Shown here piece after piece: positions 13,541 to 24,849 of a stretch of DNA of 64,000 nt. The stretch comes from Sindora glabra (lineage: Eukaryota; Streptophyta; Magnoliopsida; Fabales; Fabaceae): the NCBI GenBank assembly GCA_020226215.1, contig CM035235.1, forward strand, positions 50,497,511-50,561,510. The letters are read 5' to 3'. Position 1 is the stretch's first letter. Every line of letters starts with the position of its first letter. The notes beneath the pieces were generated by a model, which saw only the letters and a program-made list of their open reading frames with translations, made no database searches and was not told the origin of the DNA. The translations under genes and the position numbers were made by a program.

Positions 13541-16500
13541 TACGTTAATGCATGTTTTACTTTAATCTTGCATTTAAGTTTTTTTTTCTCATTAACTATA
13601 CAATTATACATAGTATTATACTATAAGATTTAATACTAATAGAGCATTTAAGATTTATAATATAATACAAGAATTAAGTACTATATTCCTAAAACATAAC
13701 ATTTATAAGGTGTTTGAAAATTTTAGGAATGTAATATTTAATCTTACACTCATATTATCATTAACAAGTTATATTACCAATATCATACCAATTAAGCATT
13801 TAAATATTATTAACACAACATTCTTCTTAATTCAACTAACATTTTATTATTTATCAATAAAATTTTATGTAATTGGACCCATAATAAATGGATTCATAAT
13901 TATATAAAATTTCATGACATAACATAAGTTCAATTAATTTTTACAAAATTATTTCCTATATATGCGCAAAATTAGTTTAATGGTCAAATAGTAACAAAAA
14001 ATTTCACAAAAAAATATATGGTGGCCCAAATTATAAAAATCGCATGATAAAAGCTTCATGCCCAAATAACCACAATTAGGCATTTAAATAAAATGATAAT
14101 AAATAATAAAATTATTTTTAATTTTAAAAAAATCTAAAAGAAGTCCAAAAGAAGGTGCGTGGCACTTACTTGCCTAAGGCATGTGTGGGGTAGTGTCCAC
14201 ACATTACTATTTATCATTTTATAACTCTTGCTAAGTTTGCAACGAGGTCAGTCTAATTTGAATTTAACCTAGAGCGAGTTTGACCTTGAGCTATTTTGTG
14301 CTATTTTTACATATTTTCATTTTGTTCTCCAATTTAATACTAAATACATTTCAATGATAATGAATGAAAATCTTATCTCAAAAACATGGTAGATATTCAC
14401 GATTTAAAATTCAAATTTATATGGAAAAAAATTTTCAATGCCCTTTAATTTTTAAAATGATAAATGATTTAATTTTGCATTCTTTAAATGCATTTCATAA
14501 TGGATGATCAGTGTCCATGCCAAAAAAAGGTCCGAAATTGAATGGAAATAATCTTTGAATTCAATCATGTAATTTTTCAATGAAAAGATTTCAAGAATGG
14601 TGAAACTAGGTTTTGTTCAAACATTTTCCAAAAAAATGCAAATAAATCAATTTTTTTTCCAGAGCACAAATTTTCCAAGAGGTATTGTACCGAACACATA
14701 TAAAAGATTTGCATATACAAACATACAGTGACCAAAACAAGTGAATTTCCACGTGAATAATTTCGTTGCAAATGATTTTGCGTATACAAATTTTCCTTTG
14801 TTTGTTACTGTATAATTTCGTTTATGTATATGTTACCTAGCAAATTTCCAATATATATGTATGAATTGTCAAACTGCATATATATAGATGTAGATGTTAG
14901 CAGCGTCCAATTCTTCGTTTAAACAAAAAAAAAATGATGCTATTAATTTAATAATAATAAATAATAAAAGATATTATAATTAATTTGTCACTATCATTAA
15001 CTATTTTTTTAATGAGTATATTTATTATAAAGATTAAAGAGTGTAAGTGGAGTTTACTTATGTATTTTAAATTAATATATTTCCATCAAAATTACTTAAA
15101 TACTTATTGTGTGTGTGAATGAAGAAATCATTTATACATATAGATCTTATTTGACAATTAATTAGTTGATTATATTAATTATTAATTAATTAAATTAGCT
15201 ATCAATTAATAGTTGGATTGTATTATTTAATTTAATTGGTTAATAACATTAATTATTTGAATATAAATGTTTGTTAAAATTAGTTGTTTACATTCAAAAT
15301 AATATATGAGGATATAAATACAAAGTATTCTTTTATTTTTATAATATTTCAAATTTTATATATGATTTATCAAATTAAATTTTCTTCTACAAGATATATC
15401 ATTCTAACTTATTAATTTTTCTTTAAATGATAATTAATTATATTTTTAAATTCTCTTAATAGGAGATAATTATAATTATAATTTCTTATAGGTTAATAGT
15501 AAAACAAAATAATTTAATGTAATTCATATGGATCAATTGGTGAATCATTTATCAGAACATTAAATATGAATCAAAATTTGATAAATCAACTTGTTAAATT
15601 TGTCATGAATGTGATAAAAATGGAAAACACCAAACATCCTAAAGATTGAATACTACCTAAGGGTTCCGAAAAGGAGGAAACACATCATAATTTTTAATTT
15701 GATAAATGAGACTTTATAGCTTAAGCATCTATCGAATACAATATTTTCAAATTGATCTTGAATTACTATTTTTAGATGAAATAGAAATGGACATATATTT
15801 CAAATGAAATATGGTATTTTTGAGAAATCTCAATGGATAATTTTGATCAATAATTAAGAGATGACCATGGATGATCCTCATATTAATTTCAAAATATTCT
15901 ACTAAATACATTTTGTTATAATTATTAGGACAATGTTAAGCCTATCAGAGGTAAATGAAAACAAACTCATGCATGAATATAATAATCACAATGAGACATG
16001 TTGAATTCACCATTCCTCCTATTATAGTTCTTTCTTTATTTTTAATATTTTGACCATGAATTATCTCCCTAGATTCAAATCCTATATCAGTTCTCTTGAA
16101 GTACAAAACAAAAAAAGCTACTTTAATGGCACAAATCACTGAAAGAGCTCATTGCATAAGAATGAACAAATATATTTTTATAAAAATTTTGATAATCAAC
16201 AGGGAAAATAAAGAAGAAAATACACGTTCCCAATAAGAATTATATCAAAGAAGATGAGGAAAAATAAAAAGAAAACTAACCATTAAAAACACAAGTTGAA
16301 TATAAGAATTATATAAACTTAATTACACTAGATGAAAGCAGCTGCGTAGCTGCAATGGAAGGCTAGAGGGGTTGCTAGAAGGTTTTCTAGTAAGGGGATA
16401 AATGAAAATTAATATATTATTTAGGGACAATTTTATCTTTTTGTTGACCTTTATCAATTAACTAATTCAAATCACTAGGTTACTCAGCATTTTTTAATCA

Positions 16501-16564
16501 ACTGATTGAGAGATAATCAATTAAAGTGAAGCAAATCAGTTAAAAACTTATGAAACAACATTTA
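13541..16564. other. Unassigned 3-kb segment inside the copia element
   Basis: This lies between the gag remnant and the right-hand LTR. An untranslated leader is normally far shorter, so part of this may be another inserted sequence. I found no ORF of note, no LTR pair and no clear TIRs. Longer minus-strand ORFs (14,577-14,789; 15,945-16,139) have no recognisable motif. Confidence 0.5.
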
Positions 16565-17344
16565 TGTGGACAAAAATATAAAAGGTTGAATAGAAAATTA
16601 GACTTGGACTTTCTACTGCCTACATGTTTCAATGTAGAACATGCCAATAAAATTTACTAACCGAGTAGATACGACTCATAATTGAACTCTATTCATTTCA
16701 ATTATCTAAAATTATTATTATATATTTTGCCTCATTATTATTATCCCTAATAGATAATTAAATCTCATTAACATAAGAAAAAAATGTAGAACATGCCTTT
16801 CAATCCCTCTAATCACACAACAGCCTTCTGATCACGAATCACCTAATGCTTTGAATGTCTGGAAAAATAGGCTATGTTAACTAAGTACTAATGAGGTACA
16901 AATAATCAAATCAGAATTAAAGTATATGAATAAAGATCCTATTTTTATAAAATTTACTAAACGGAGTAAGATACGACTCATAATCGAACTCTATCCATTC
17001 TAATTATCTAGAATTATTATCATAAATTTTGCCCCATTATTATTATCCTTAATAGATAATCAAATCTTATTAACATAAAAAAATTGTAAATAATAAAAAT
17101 AAGATTTAGAATTGAATATTAAATATTTTATATTTATTAAATTAAATTTTATAAATTTATTTAATCATTTTGTATTTAGTGATAACTCTTAATTTATATT
17201 CAAAATTTAATTTTAAATCTTATTTTTTTATGTATATATATAGGATTATTGTTGACAAAAAGTGTTTCTGTATTAACTGAATCATAATGAAAATTTAATT
17301 CTGATATTTTTTAAATTCAAAATTTTGAATTAAAAATTCCAACA
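16565..17344 (-). repeat. 5' LTR of the minus-strand copia element, internally duplicated
   Basis: On the minus strand it begins TGTTGGAATTTTTAATTC at 17,344 and matches the left LTR in order. It is about 220 bp longer because a block beginning TTTACTAA(A/C)CG(A)GAGTA and ending CATTAACATAA occurs twice, at about 16,648-16,782 and 16,953-17,082. The word AATGTAGAACATGCC flanks the extra block (16,631 and 16,786), consistent with a segmental duplication within the LTR. Confidence 0.7.
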
Positions 17345-17680
17345 TCCGATACTAAAATTTTCAGCATTGATTATATATTTTTCAATTTCTTTTTATTCTC
17401 TTTTAATTTGTCCATTATAGACGCCGCTTACCACGCTCCTCAAGTTATTTCTTTCTCTCAATTTTATTTATTTAATCAACAAATTATGTGTCATCTAAAG
17501 CTATTTATTCAGATGGACAGAATTATCCTTCTGAAGTGGGGAGAAGTTTTTCACCGATATTCATGTTCCATATTTTGCTATTAACTCTGGTCTTTTAGAA
17601 TGAAATGGATGACGTGAAAAAAAATAAACACCTTTTTTTTATTTCCGTAAAATTTAAAATTTATTAATGGTGTCCCTTGG

Positions 17681-17953
17681 AAATATTCTTTTATCAACTT
17701 TACTCTTTACTTATTTAAATTTATCCGATTTCATCCTCATAAATATATATATTTTAATTTTTTCCCTCAATCATTTAAATTGATCCTATTTTATCCATCA
17801 TTATAATTATTAATTTTATAAATTTGAAACACATACAAATAGAGGAACAAAATTGGATAAATTTAACAAATTAAATTTAATAGAAATAATATTTTTATTA
17901 TAAGATTGGATAAATTTAAATAAGTAGAAGATAAAATTAATAAAAGAATGTTT
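17681..17953. mobile_element. Foldback MITE with about 45-bp terminal inverted repeats
   Basis: The left arm at 17,681-17,730 and the right arm at 17,905-17,953 are inverted complements with a perfect 18-bp core (ACTTATTTAAATTTATCC at 17,709-17,726; its complement at 17,908-17,925) and partial matching out to AAAYATTCTTTTAT at the tips. The interior is non-coding AT-rich DNA. The size of about 273 bp and lack of coding fit a MITE. The superfamily is not assigned because no target duplication is clear. Confidence 0.65.
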
Positions 17954-19330
17954 TTGATTGATAAAACTGATACAAATTATATTACACAGAAATCATGTTT
18001 ACTAAAAATAAATGAGATGCAAATAGACAGTCTCGAGATGTATCACCAGTTACTTTAATGTAGTTATGGGAGTAGCTAAGAATCCAACTAAGAATCCAAA
18101 GCTCAAAAAGAGCTGATGACATTGGTCAATGTCTGTAAACGATAAGCCTTTTGCCTTTGATCAGAAAGGCCCCATGAATCGAAGAGACTCGCCATGCATG
18201 TATATGGTGACCAGTTTCCCATTAACACAAATCAAAGAGTTAGTAACTTTATATTTGATATTTATTAAAAATTATATATTTTTAATTATATTTATAATTT
18301 GATAACTAATTTTTGTACTATGTTTCTAATAATATAATCAATTTTACAATTAAAAAATAATATAAATCAAAGAAAAGACGGATTAATAGTTGAAAAATTA
18401 ATAATTTTATTTATGTAATTATAAAGGGTTAACTAGTAAAATGATTTTTGAATTATATAAAATTATAATTTTATTTTTAAATAATAATATATATTTATAA
18501 TTTAAGGATGATTTTATTAACTACTATTTTACATATAACTTGAGGGATACAGTTGTTAATTTCATTTGTAGTTAGTTAGTTATCCTATGCTACGGTCAAA
18601 TAAAAAGGCCTAATTGAAAAGGAAATCTAGTCCATGATGATAGTTTAAATGGTATATAATGTTATTTAAAAAATATTGCATATGATTTTATATCTAATTT
18701 CATTTTTGAGTAATAATTTATATTTATAATTTCATCTTTTAATTATATTATTTAAAAATAAAATTACTTGTATACAAGAATGAAATCACATATATAAAAT
18801 ATTATTTAGAGATAAAATTATAATTTTATATAACTTAAGAACATTTTATTAGTTACATTTTATATATAATTTCAAAGATAAAAATGTAAATTTTGTCTAC
18901 AATTAATTAGTTATCTTAAACTGAAGATCAAATTAAGAGGCCTAAATGAGATAGAAATTTACTCCATTATGATAGCTTAAGAGGTATATAATATTATTTT
19001 ATTTTTGGGCGAAATAATTTATCTATAAAAAATTAAGATTTTTTTATAATTATATTATATTTATATTATTATATAATTTTATAATCCTTAAAGAGCCTTG
19101 CGCTAAATAAACTATCCCGTGTATTGGAATTTCGAGAAAAAAAAAAGTTAAAAGAGTTTTAAAAAGATACAAAATACGTAAGGGTAGTTCTGGAATTTCG
19201 TACTCCATGATTAGGAGATATAACCTGTCTAGTTTACCAATTAATTAACATAGTTATCTTCTAAATTATTTATCCTTTTGTTAAATTTATCTTGGAATGT
19301 ATTGTAATCCCCTTCTACGAGAGATCTTAA
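17954..19330. other. Intergenic DNA with a diverged about 331-bp direct duplication
   Basis: No gene is visible. The sequence around 18,441-18,668 recurs in diverged form at 18,765-19,000: TTAGTTATCC...AAGGCCTAATTGA...GGTATATAATGTTATTT corresponds to TTAGTTATCT...GAGGCCTAAATGA...GGTATATAATATTATTT, with a constant offset of about 331 bp. Confidence 0.6.
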
Positions 19331-19590
19331 GAGGCTGTGCCAGTAGGAATTGCCAGGAGCACAGAGAGAGAGATCAGAAATCAAAAGAAGAGAGAGAAAG
19401 AGATAGATTGGATGTCAAAGGTATCATTTTGGCGAGTCCCACACATATGCCATAAACAGAACCAGCAATATCATACCAAGTTGGACGTAGAGATTTCAGA
19501 ACAGAGAAGAAGGTTGAAGACAGCGAAGCAGATGTTTTCTGCAGACCCACCTTCCAACCCACAAATAATATTAAATTACTGATTACTGAT

Positions 19591-19597
19591 TATATAT
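19591..19597 (+). promoter_or_regulatory. Candidate TATA box of the RRM gene
   Basis: TATATAT lies in the first G+C-richer stretch upstream of the RRM gene, about 140 bp before a (CT)14 tract of the kind common in plant 5' leaders. A second candidate, TATAAAT, is at 19,976. The transcription start is not determinable from sequence alone. Confidence 0.3.
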
Positions 19598-19729
19598 CAG
19601 ATAGAAAGAGAAAGTGTGGTGATACAGCAAAAAAGGTCGGTCTTCTGGTCTTTGATCTTTCATTGGACACCCTATCCCCGATTGTTGTGGGTTCCCATTA
19701 GCAGCTTTTTTGTCTTCTCCTTCCTCCTT

Positions 19730-19735
<6 letters not shown>

Positions 19736-19763
<28 letters not shown>
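19736..19763 (+). repeat. (CT)14 microsatellite in the RRM gene leader
   Basis: A perfect CT repeat of 28 bp sits inside a longer pyrimidine-rich stretch (about 19,714-19,763). Its placement between candidate TATA and start codon suggests it belongs to the 5' untranslated region or core promoter (Y-patch-like). Confidence 0.8.
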
Positions 19764-19766
<3 letters not shown>

Positions 19767-19933
19767 TTTAACATAATAATAACAGTTCTCTGCTGTATGT
19801 TGTTTGTGCTGGTTTTTTTTTTTATTATTTTTCTTAAATTTTATTTTCATATTTTCCTTTATTTTTCTTTCTCTTCCTCTTCGAATTCTCGATAGTATTA
19901 ATTTTATCTTAAGAGGATCTTCTTCTTATAATT

Positions 19934-19993
19934 ATGTTTCTTCATCTTCCTCGTTCAGTCCTTAGCACGCAGCACTATAAATTTTCTCCTTAA
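19934..19993 (+). other. Upstream ORF 1 in the RRM gene leader (19 codons)
   Basis: An ATG at 19,934 opens a 19-codon ORF ending TAA at 19,991-19,993, wholly upstream of the main start. It can only matter if transcription begins upstream of it and the segment is not removed by a 5' UTR intron, which the sequence does not settle. Confidence 0.3.
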
Positions 19994-20187
19994 AAGAGAA
20001 TTGTTGTTTGTGGAAAATTTGAAAAATTGGCTGTTATAGCCTAAAAAATAGGACAGTCAATTTTAAAAGAAAAAAAAAAGGACGTGCACGAGTTCATTTT
20101 TTTTTTCCAATTCATGTGACCCTCTTTCCGGCTTTATTACCATCTTTTTAATCTCCATCCTTTTATTTATATTTTTATTAATTTATT

Positions 20188-20385
20188 TTGGGTTTGGGTT
20201 TTTTTTTTTTTTATTGTTTGGGTTTCTGGGTTTTTCCTTGTCATATACTATTTGCTCCCCCTTTATTTGGGATTTTGAGGAGGCTATTTTTGCCGGTGTC
20301 TGTTATTTTTCATAATGTCTCAACAAAGGCACTTCCAGAATATGGGCGGCGGCGGCAATATCAATCCTTCAACCCATTACAATGA
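20188..20385 (+). other. Upstream ORF 2 overlapping the RRM start codon (65 codons)
   Basis: An ATG at 20,188 opens a 65-codon ORF in a different frame from the main protein and terminates at 20,385, inside exon 1. If it is in the mature leader it could reduce initiation at 20,315. The peptide is hydrophobic at its start (Gly/Phe-rich from a G/T-rich sequence) and has no known family; I treat it as regulatory at most. Confidence 0.3.
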
Positions 20386-22774
20386 CACAACTTTTACTAA
20401 GATATTTGTCGGAGGCTTGGCTTGGGAGACTCAGAGAGACACAATGAGAAGATATTTCGAGCAGTTTGGAGAGATCCTTGAGGCTGTTGTTATCACAGAC
20501 AAGAACACTGGCAGATCCAAGGGCTATGGCTTTGTAAGAACATTAATTAGTTTTGTCTTTTCCCTTTTTGTTCTCTTCTTCATGATCTTGAATTCAATAT
20601 TGTTTTTCCTTTTTCTAAGGTTACATTTAAGGATCCAGAGGCAGCCATGAGAGCATGTCAGAACCCATCTCCGGTAATTGATGGGAGAAGGGCAAACTGC
20701 AATCTTGCATCTCTTGGTGCAAACAAGAATCGCCCAACAGCTCCTCATCATGGTCTCATTCTTTCCGTTCCAACTTCATTTATAACTTTCTTCCATATAT
20801 TTTGGTTCTTTTGTTTTAAATTACCAAATCTCATAATTTGTCATAAATTATCTAGAATGAATGGCTAAGCCAAACATTCTGAAGTAAGAAAGTATTTCTA
20901 TAGTAACATCAAGATCGGGATAGCCAACGCTGGCCAGCATGTTTTCTTAAGATTATCTGGGATTGATACCTAAACTAGGGCAATTATTTTGTTCTCAACT
21001 TGTCTTTTTGGTGATTTTTTACAAATTTTGGTGTCTCAGATTACTTGTTTCATGCTAAAAAACAGTCTTACCGCCTATAATTATGGATTATTAATATGAC
21101 GTTACTGTTTTCATGCTGTGTGAGATTAAGAAAGAAGGGTTGAATTAGGTTTGACTTGTTAACACTGCAGGCTTTGGAAGGTTCAGAGCAGCACCTGGAC
21201 TGGTGGCTTCATCACCTGCTTTTCATGGTTCTTCTGCATTTTTCCACCAACCCACTGGCCAATACACATTTCCATATTCAGCTCACGGGTAACATCAAAA
21301 AGTGCCATATATGGCTCTCGTCGTTTTCCTGTTTTGCACGTCGTTTACTCTCTGTCTCTAGGAACATTTTCCTCCCCTTCTTCCGCTTTCTTTCTTTCTT
21401 CCTGATTCCATTTCTTTGGATCTTTAGCAGATATTCTGGATATTCACAAGACACAATGTATCCTATGGTAAGTCAATTTCCTCATTGATGACTGCTATTC
21501 ACCCTTCATTTGCAATTAATTGTCTCGTGTTGTTTACACGGAGGGCTGTAAAACAGATGGAATAAATATATAAATTCGTAAAGAAATGATTAAACTTTAG
21601 ATAATTTGGTCCATATTTGCTCGATTTATACGAATTTTGCTTCGCACAAATCTACCGATACAAAGCCATGAAAAAAATATAATAAATTTTAACTAGTTTT
21701 ATTCATTGAAATTCGCAAATTTCAATCCCTTTGACAAAAATTATGTGTGATATAATCTAAATGAAAATTGACTCTATTTTGATCCGATTAGCTCACTTTG
21801 CACGAGGAGAGATGTGAATTTAACTGAGAAAGTGGACATGGAATTTTCTACATTATTGTATGTAATAAATGCTAAACACTAATAATATCTGTGTTTCTTT
21901 TTCTTCTTTTCCCTGCCTTTTTTTTTTAAATGACTGTGTGGTGGTACACTTTTGGGGGCACTATTGCAGAACTATTATAGTGTCTTTGGAGGTCAGCATT
22001 TTTCACCTTATTACCCATCAAGTGGGGCATCTGGGCCAGCAGGGTTGATCCATAACATGTACCCTTTTTATGCCCAATATGCACAAAGCAGCCAAGCTCA
22101 TGGTTACGGAGTTCAATATCCCCAAATGATACAGTACCCTCTTCTGCCTCAGCACTATGCCTCCTCAGGGATCCTGTCATTTCCTTCTTCAGTGACAGTT
22201 CCAACTACAAATGCAGGTAATAAATTCAGTAGGCTTTACTATTAATTTACCCCAAGTTTTCTTTGGTGTCATCAATCTAGAGTCCAGTCTGTGTACCATA
22301 CGTTCAATTAATTTTTTAATTACGAAAAAGGATAGAAACTTCGGTAGCATTTTTCATGGCGGGATTCAAAAAAATCAGAGGTCTGATGCCTTGTTATTGG
22401 TAGCACAATACAAAAAATGCTACCAAATTATGTACCTGAAATAAAATTCTTTTGTACAGCCAAAGAGATCGATACATAGGTGGGACTCAACTGATTTTAA
22501 ATAATGCTTATTAATTATGCAATTAGTATCATTTTTCCTAATATATGAAGTTTTGGACATTGTAAATTCAATATCAAAATTTACTAAGTTGAAGTGAGAT
22601 ATGGCTTCTTTAAATTATTAGACAAACAAGATTATTGATGTGTGAAATTTAACAGTTATAGCAACAGCAGCCGCGACAGCAACTGTAGCAGCAGCAACAG
22701 GTGTGGCAACGATTGGGGGAAGTGTCCCTTCACAAGCCATTGGAACAGCTTCTGAACAAAAATCTTCGACCTAA
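20315..22774 (+). CDS. RRM RNA-binding protein, ARP1/RBM24-like
   Basis: Six exons join in frame: 20,315-20,533; 20,620-20,752; 21,171-21,288; 21,431-21,467; 21,970-22,216; 22,656-22,774. All introns are GT..AG. The product is 290 aa. A single RRM occupies about residues 28-104, with RNP2 as KIFVGGL (29-35) and RNP1 as KGYGFVTF (69-76), so it should bind single-stranded RNA. The C-terminal two thirds is low complexity, rich in Tyr, Pro, Gln and Ser (for example NYYSVFGGQHFSPYYP), and ends with an Ala/Thr tract from residue 252. This architecture matches the plant family that includes Arabidopsis ARP1, an ABA-regulated RNA-binding protein, and animal RBM24/38-type single-RRM proteins. The start is the first in-frame ATG followed by MSQQRHFQNMGGG. 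The specific paralogue and its RNA targets cannot be read from sequence. Confidence 0.93.
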
Positions 22775-23560
22775 TCACACGGACAAAGAATTTGATGAAA
22801 GAATTGTTTGGCAAGGCTAACCGCATCAAAAGCTGATGAAAGGATCAAGAACAAAGAGCAGAGAGGAAAGTGAGAACAAAAGGAAGAAGCATTTGGAGAA
22901 GTTGCTGGTTCATAAAGAGCTAGCAAGGGATAATCAACGAAAGGAACAACCTCATGAAATGGGTTTCATGGGATTATATAAATCTTGTGCATCTAACCCA
23001 CATTAACACATATTTAAATTCATGCCTAAAATCATTTCATCAGCATTATAGGACATGTTTGGTTTAGGATTAAATGATAGGAAGCATTTTTTCCTTTTTG
23101 GGGTCAATTTTTAAGTAGGTTTTAGGAGTAGGAGAGGCTCGTATTCATTCATGTATTGAGCATAAGGGTAGAATCCAAATATTGGAGCTTTGGATTCTTA
23201 CCTTAAAAGACTGATTTGACTAAACACTTATTTTTATGTCTTGGGTGCAGGGAGCATCCAATGACAAGTGGTCTTTGTTTATATTGAAAGTTAAAACGTG
23301 GGTTCAAAAGATTTGGTTTTATATCTTTGAACCCCCCCCCCCTTGATTGGTTGGTCAATTAGGAAGAAGAAAAAAAAAAGTTGAGCTTGGGATGGCTCAG
23401 CATTTCAGCTTGTAATTGTTTTTGTTCCTTATTCATTATATGATTGATACTTTCCATTCATTAGGATCAATTAGTTGGGAATTAGAAAGGAAGATTTTAC
23501 GTGTCCCCTTGTTCCTTCTTTTCAATGACAACCATGGCTTTTATCATTCTACTTTAACCA
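22775..23560 (+). other. 3' untranslated/downstream region of the RRM gene
   Basis: This unique-looking, less AT-rich sequence follows the stop codon and has no ORF of interest. It contains an 11-base C run at 23,332-23,342 and several T-rich stretches. No canonical AATAAA is obvious, so the mRNA end is not assigned. Confidence 0.4.
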
Positions 23561-24517
23561 TCATTCAACATTAATTCTTTCTACATCAATATTATCTACA
23601 TTAAAAATAATATTCAAAATTAAATTTTAAATATAAATTGAAAGTTAATTATATTAAAACTTAATTTATTTTATATAAAAGATTTAAAATTTAATTCTAA
23701 ATTTTACTTTCAATACATATAATATATTTATTCTTTTTATCTATAATTTTAAATTATGAATATATGTTGCAATTGCAGATATGTTATGATAACCTTAAAA
23801 AACATGAATGTCGTTAATGTGATAAATTACAATTATAAACTATATATCATGGAGAGAGGTTGAAATTATGCCTTACATATAATATACGGAAGGATACTAT
23901 TAAACAGTCAATGATATCACTTACACCAACTGTAAACAATAAAATACAATAATTTTAAATCGACTGAGTTGTGCTCACGTTTGTGCATAGGTTTATGCTT
24001 TGGTACATAATTGAAAATTTCATATCAATCAATACCTGTAAATTTTGTTTAAAAAAATTGTACCTTTTATCAATTTTTAATTAGAAGTTATAATTACTAT
24101 ATATAAAATGAGATACTTTTTTAACAAAAAAATTATACTACTTTAAACTATACGAATTCACAAATTTTCAAGTATCTGTTGGACCCAATCTTATATGAAA
24201 AATTTAAGATTCTATAAACAAATTTATAATTTTCGTAATTTTTAAGTTAAATTTTCATAAAAAAATATTTTTTATAATATGAATAATTAACCTACTAATT
24301 TCACATATAATAACTTAAGATGGAACTTGAATGAAAAAGAAGATAAAAGCCTTTCAATCAACATTAGATCATACTTTAGAGCCAAAATTTTATATGATCA
24401 AATTATCTATTATCAATTTTTTTTCATAAAGGCTGAAGCTTTTGACTCAAATAATGGTATATGATATTTTTGAAATAATTTATATCTTTCTCTATATTTA
24501 AACTATGATCCTTTTTT
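23561..24517. other. AT-rich intergenic DNA
   Basis: I see nothing coding or structured in this stretch beyond AT-rich spacer. Confidence 0.5.
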
Positions 24518-24530
24518 CACACACACACAC

Positions 24531-24614
<84 letters not shown>
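24518..24614. repeat. Compound (CA)8(AT)40 microsatellite
   Basis: An uninterrupted (CA)8 at 24,518-24,533 is followed directly by an uninterrupted AT repeat of 81 bp at 24,534-24,614. The perfection and length imply recent expansion and likely length polymorphism. The AT part is self-complementary. Confidence 0.97.
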
Positions 24615-24617
<3 letters not shown>

Positions 24618-24648
24618 TAACAACTTATATTATTTAACATTTTTTTTT

Positions 24649-24846
24649 TCATGCAAGGTCTCTTGCAATCTCTACAAAGACCCGTTTGGAATCCAAGGGA
24701 GTCGATGGCTGTAGGTACCTTTCAGGTGCTTTTCTGAGCACTACTTTTATATGGGTTAGTGCATCCTTGTAATGTGTGCAAGCTATGGAAGAGAAGAATC
24801 CGAAGAAATTGGCTTTTTGTATAAAATTATGTGAATAATTATCCAT
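24649..24846 (-). CDS. Unrecognised 65-codon ORF (possible gene fragment)
   Basis: This is an uninterrupted minus-strand ORF beginning MDNYSHNFIQKANFF and ending with VEIARDLA. Its base composition is clearly less AT-rich than the surroundings, and a splice-acceptor-like TTTTCTTAG precedes the ATG on the minus strand. I recognise no domain. It could be one exon of a displaced or decayed gene, or chance. It abuts the AT microsatellite on the left. Confidence 0.2.
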   Translation of the reverse strand: MDNYSHNFIQKANFFGFFSSIACTHYKDALTHIKVVLRKAPERYLQPSTPLDSKRVFVEIARDLA

Positions 24847-24849
24847 GGC

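Larger units (their letters stand above)
8564..17344 (-). mobile_element. Decayed Ty1/copia LTR retrotransposon, minus strand
   Basis: The element reads from right to left. Two related flanking sequences (16,565-17,344 and 8,564-9,120) act as its 5' and 3' LTRs. Between them, in the order expected for Ty1/copia on the minus strand, lie gag-like (about 13,520-12,700), protease and pre-integrase-like (12,660-12,219), reverse transcriptase (10,646-10,419) and RNase H end (about 9,690) remnants. Every frame is interrupted many times. I found no convincing target-site duplication, so outer ends are good to a few bases only. The 13.5-16.5 kb segment is unexplained and may be a nested insertion. Confidence 0.75.

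Noticed and set aside
19337..19582. 81-codon plus-strand ORF before the RRM gene
   Set aside because: Purine-rich composition, no domain, no splice connection to the RRM exons; an opposite-strand ORF of similar length covers the same bases.
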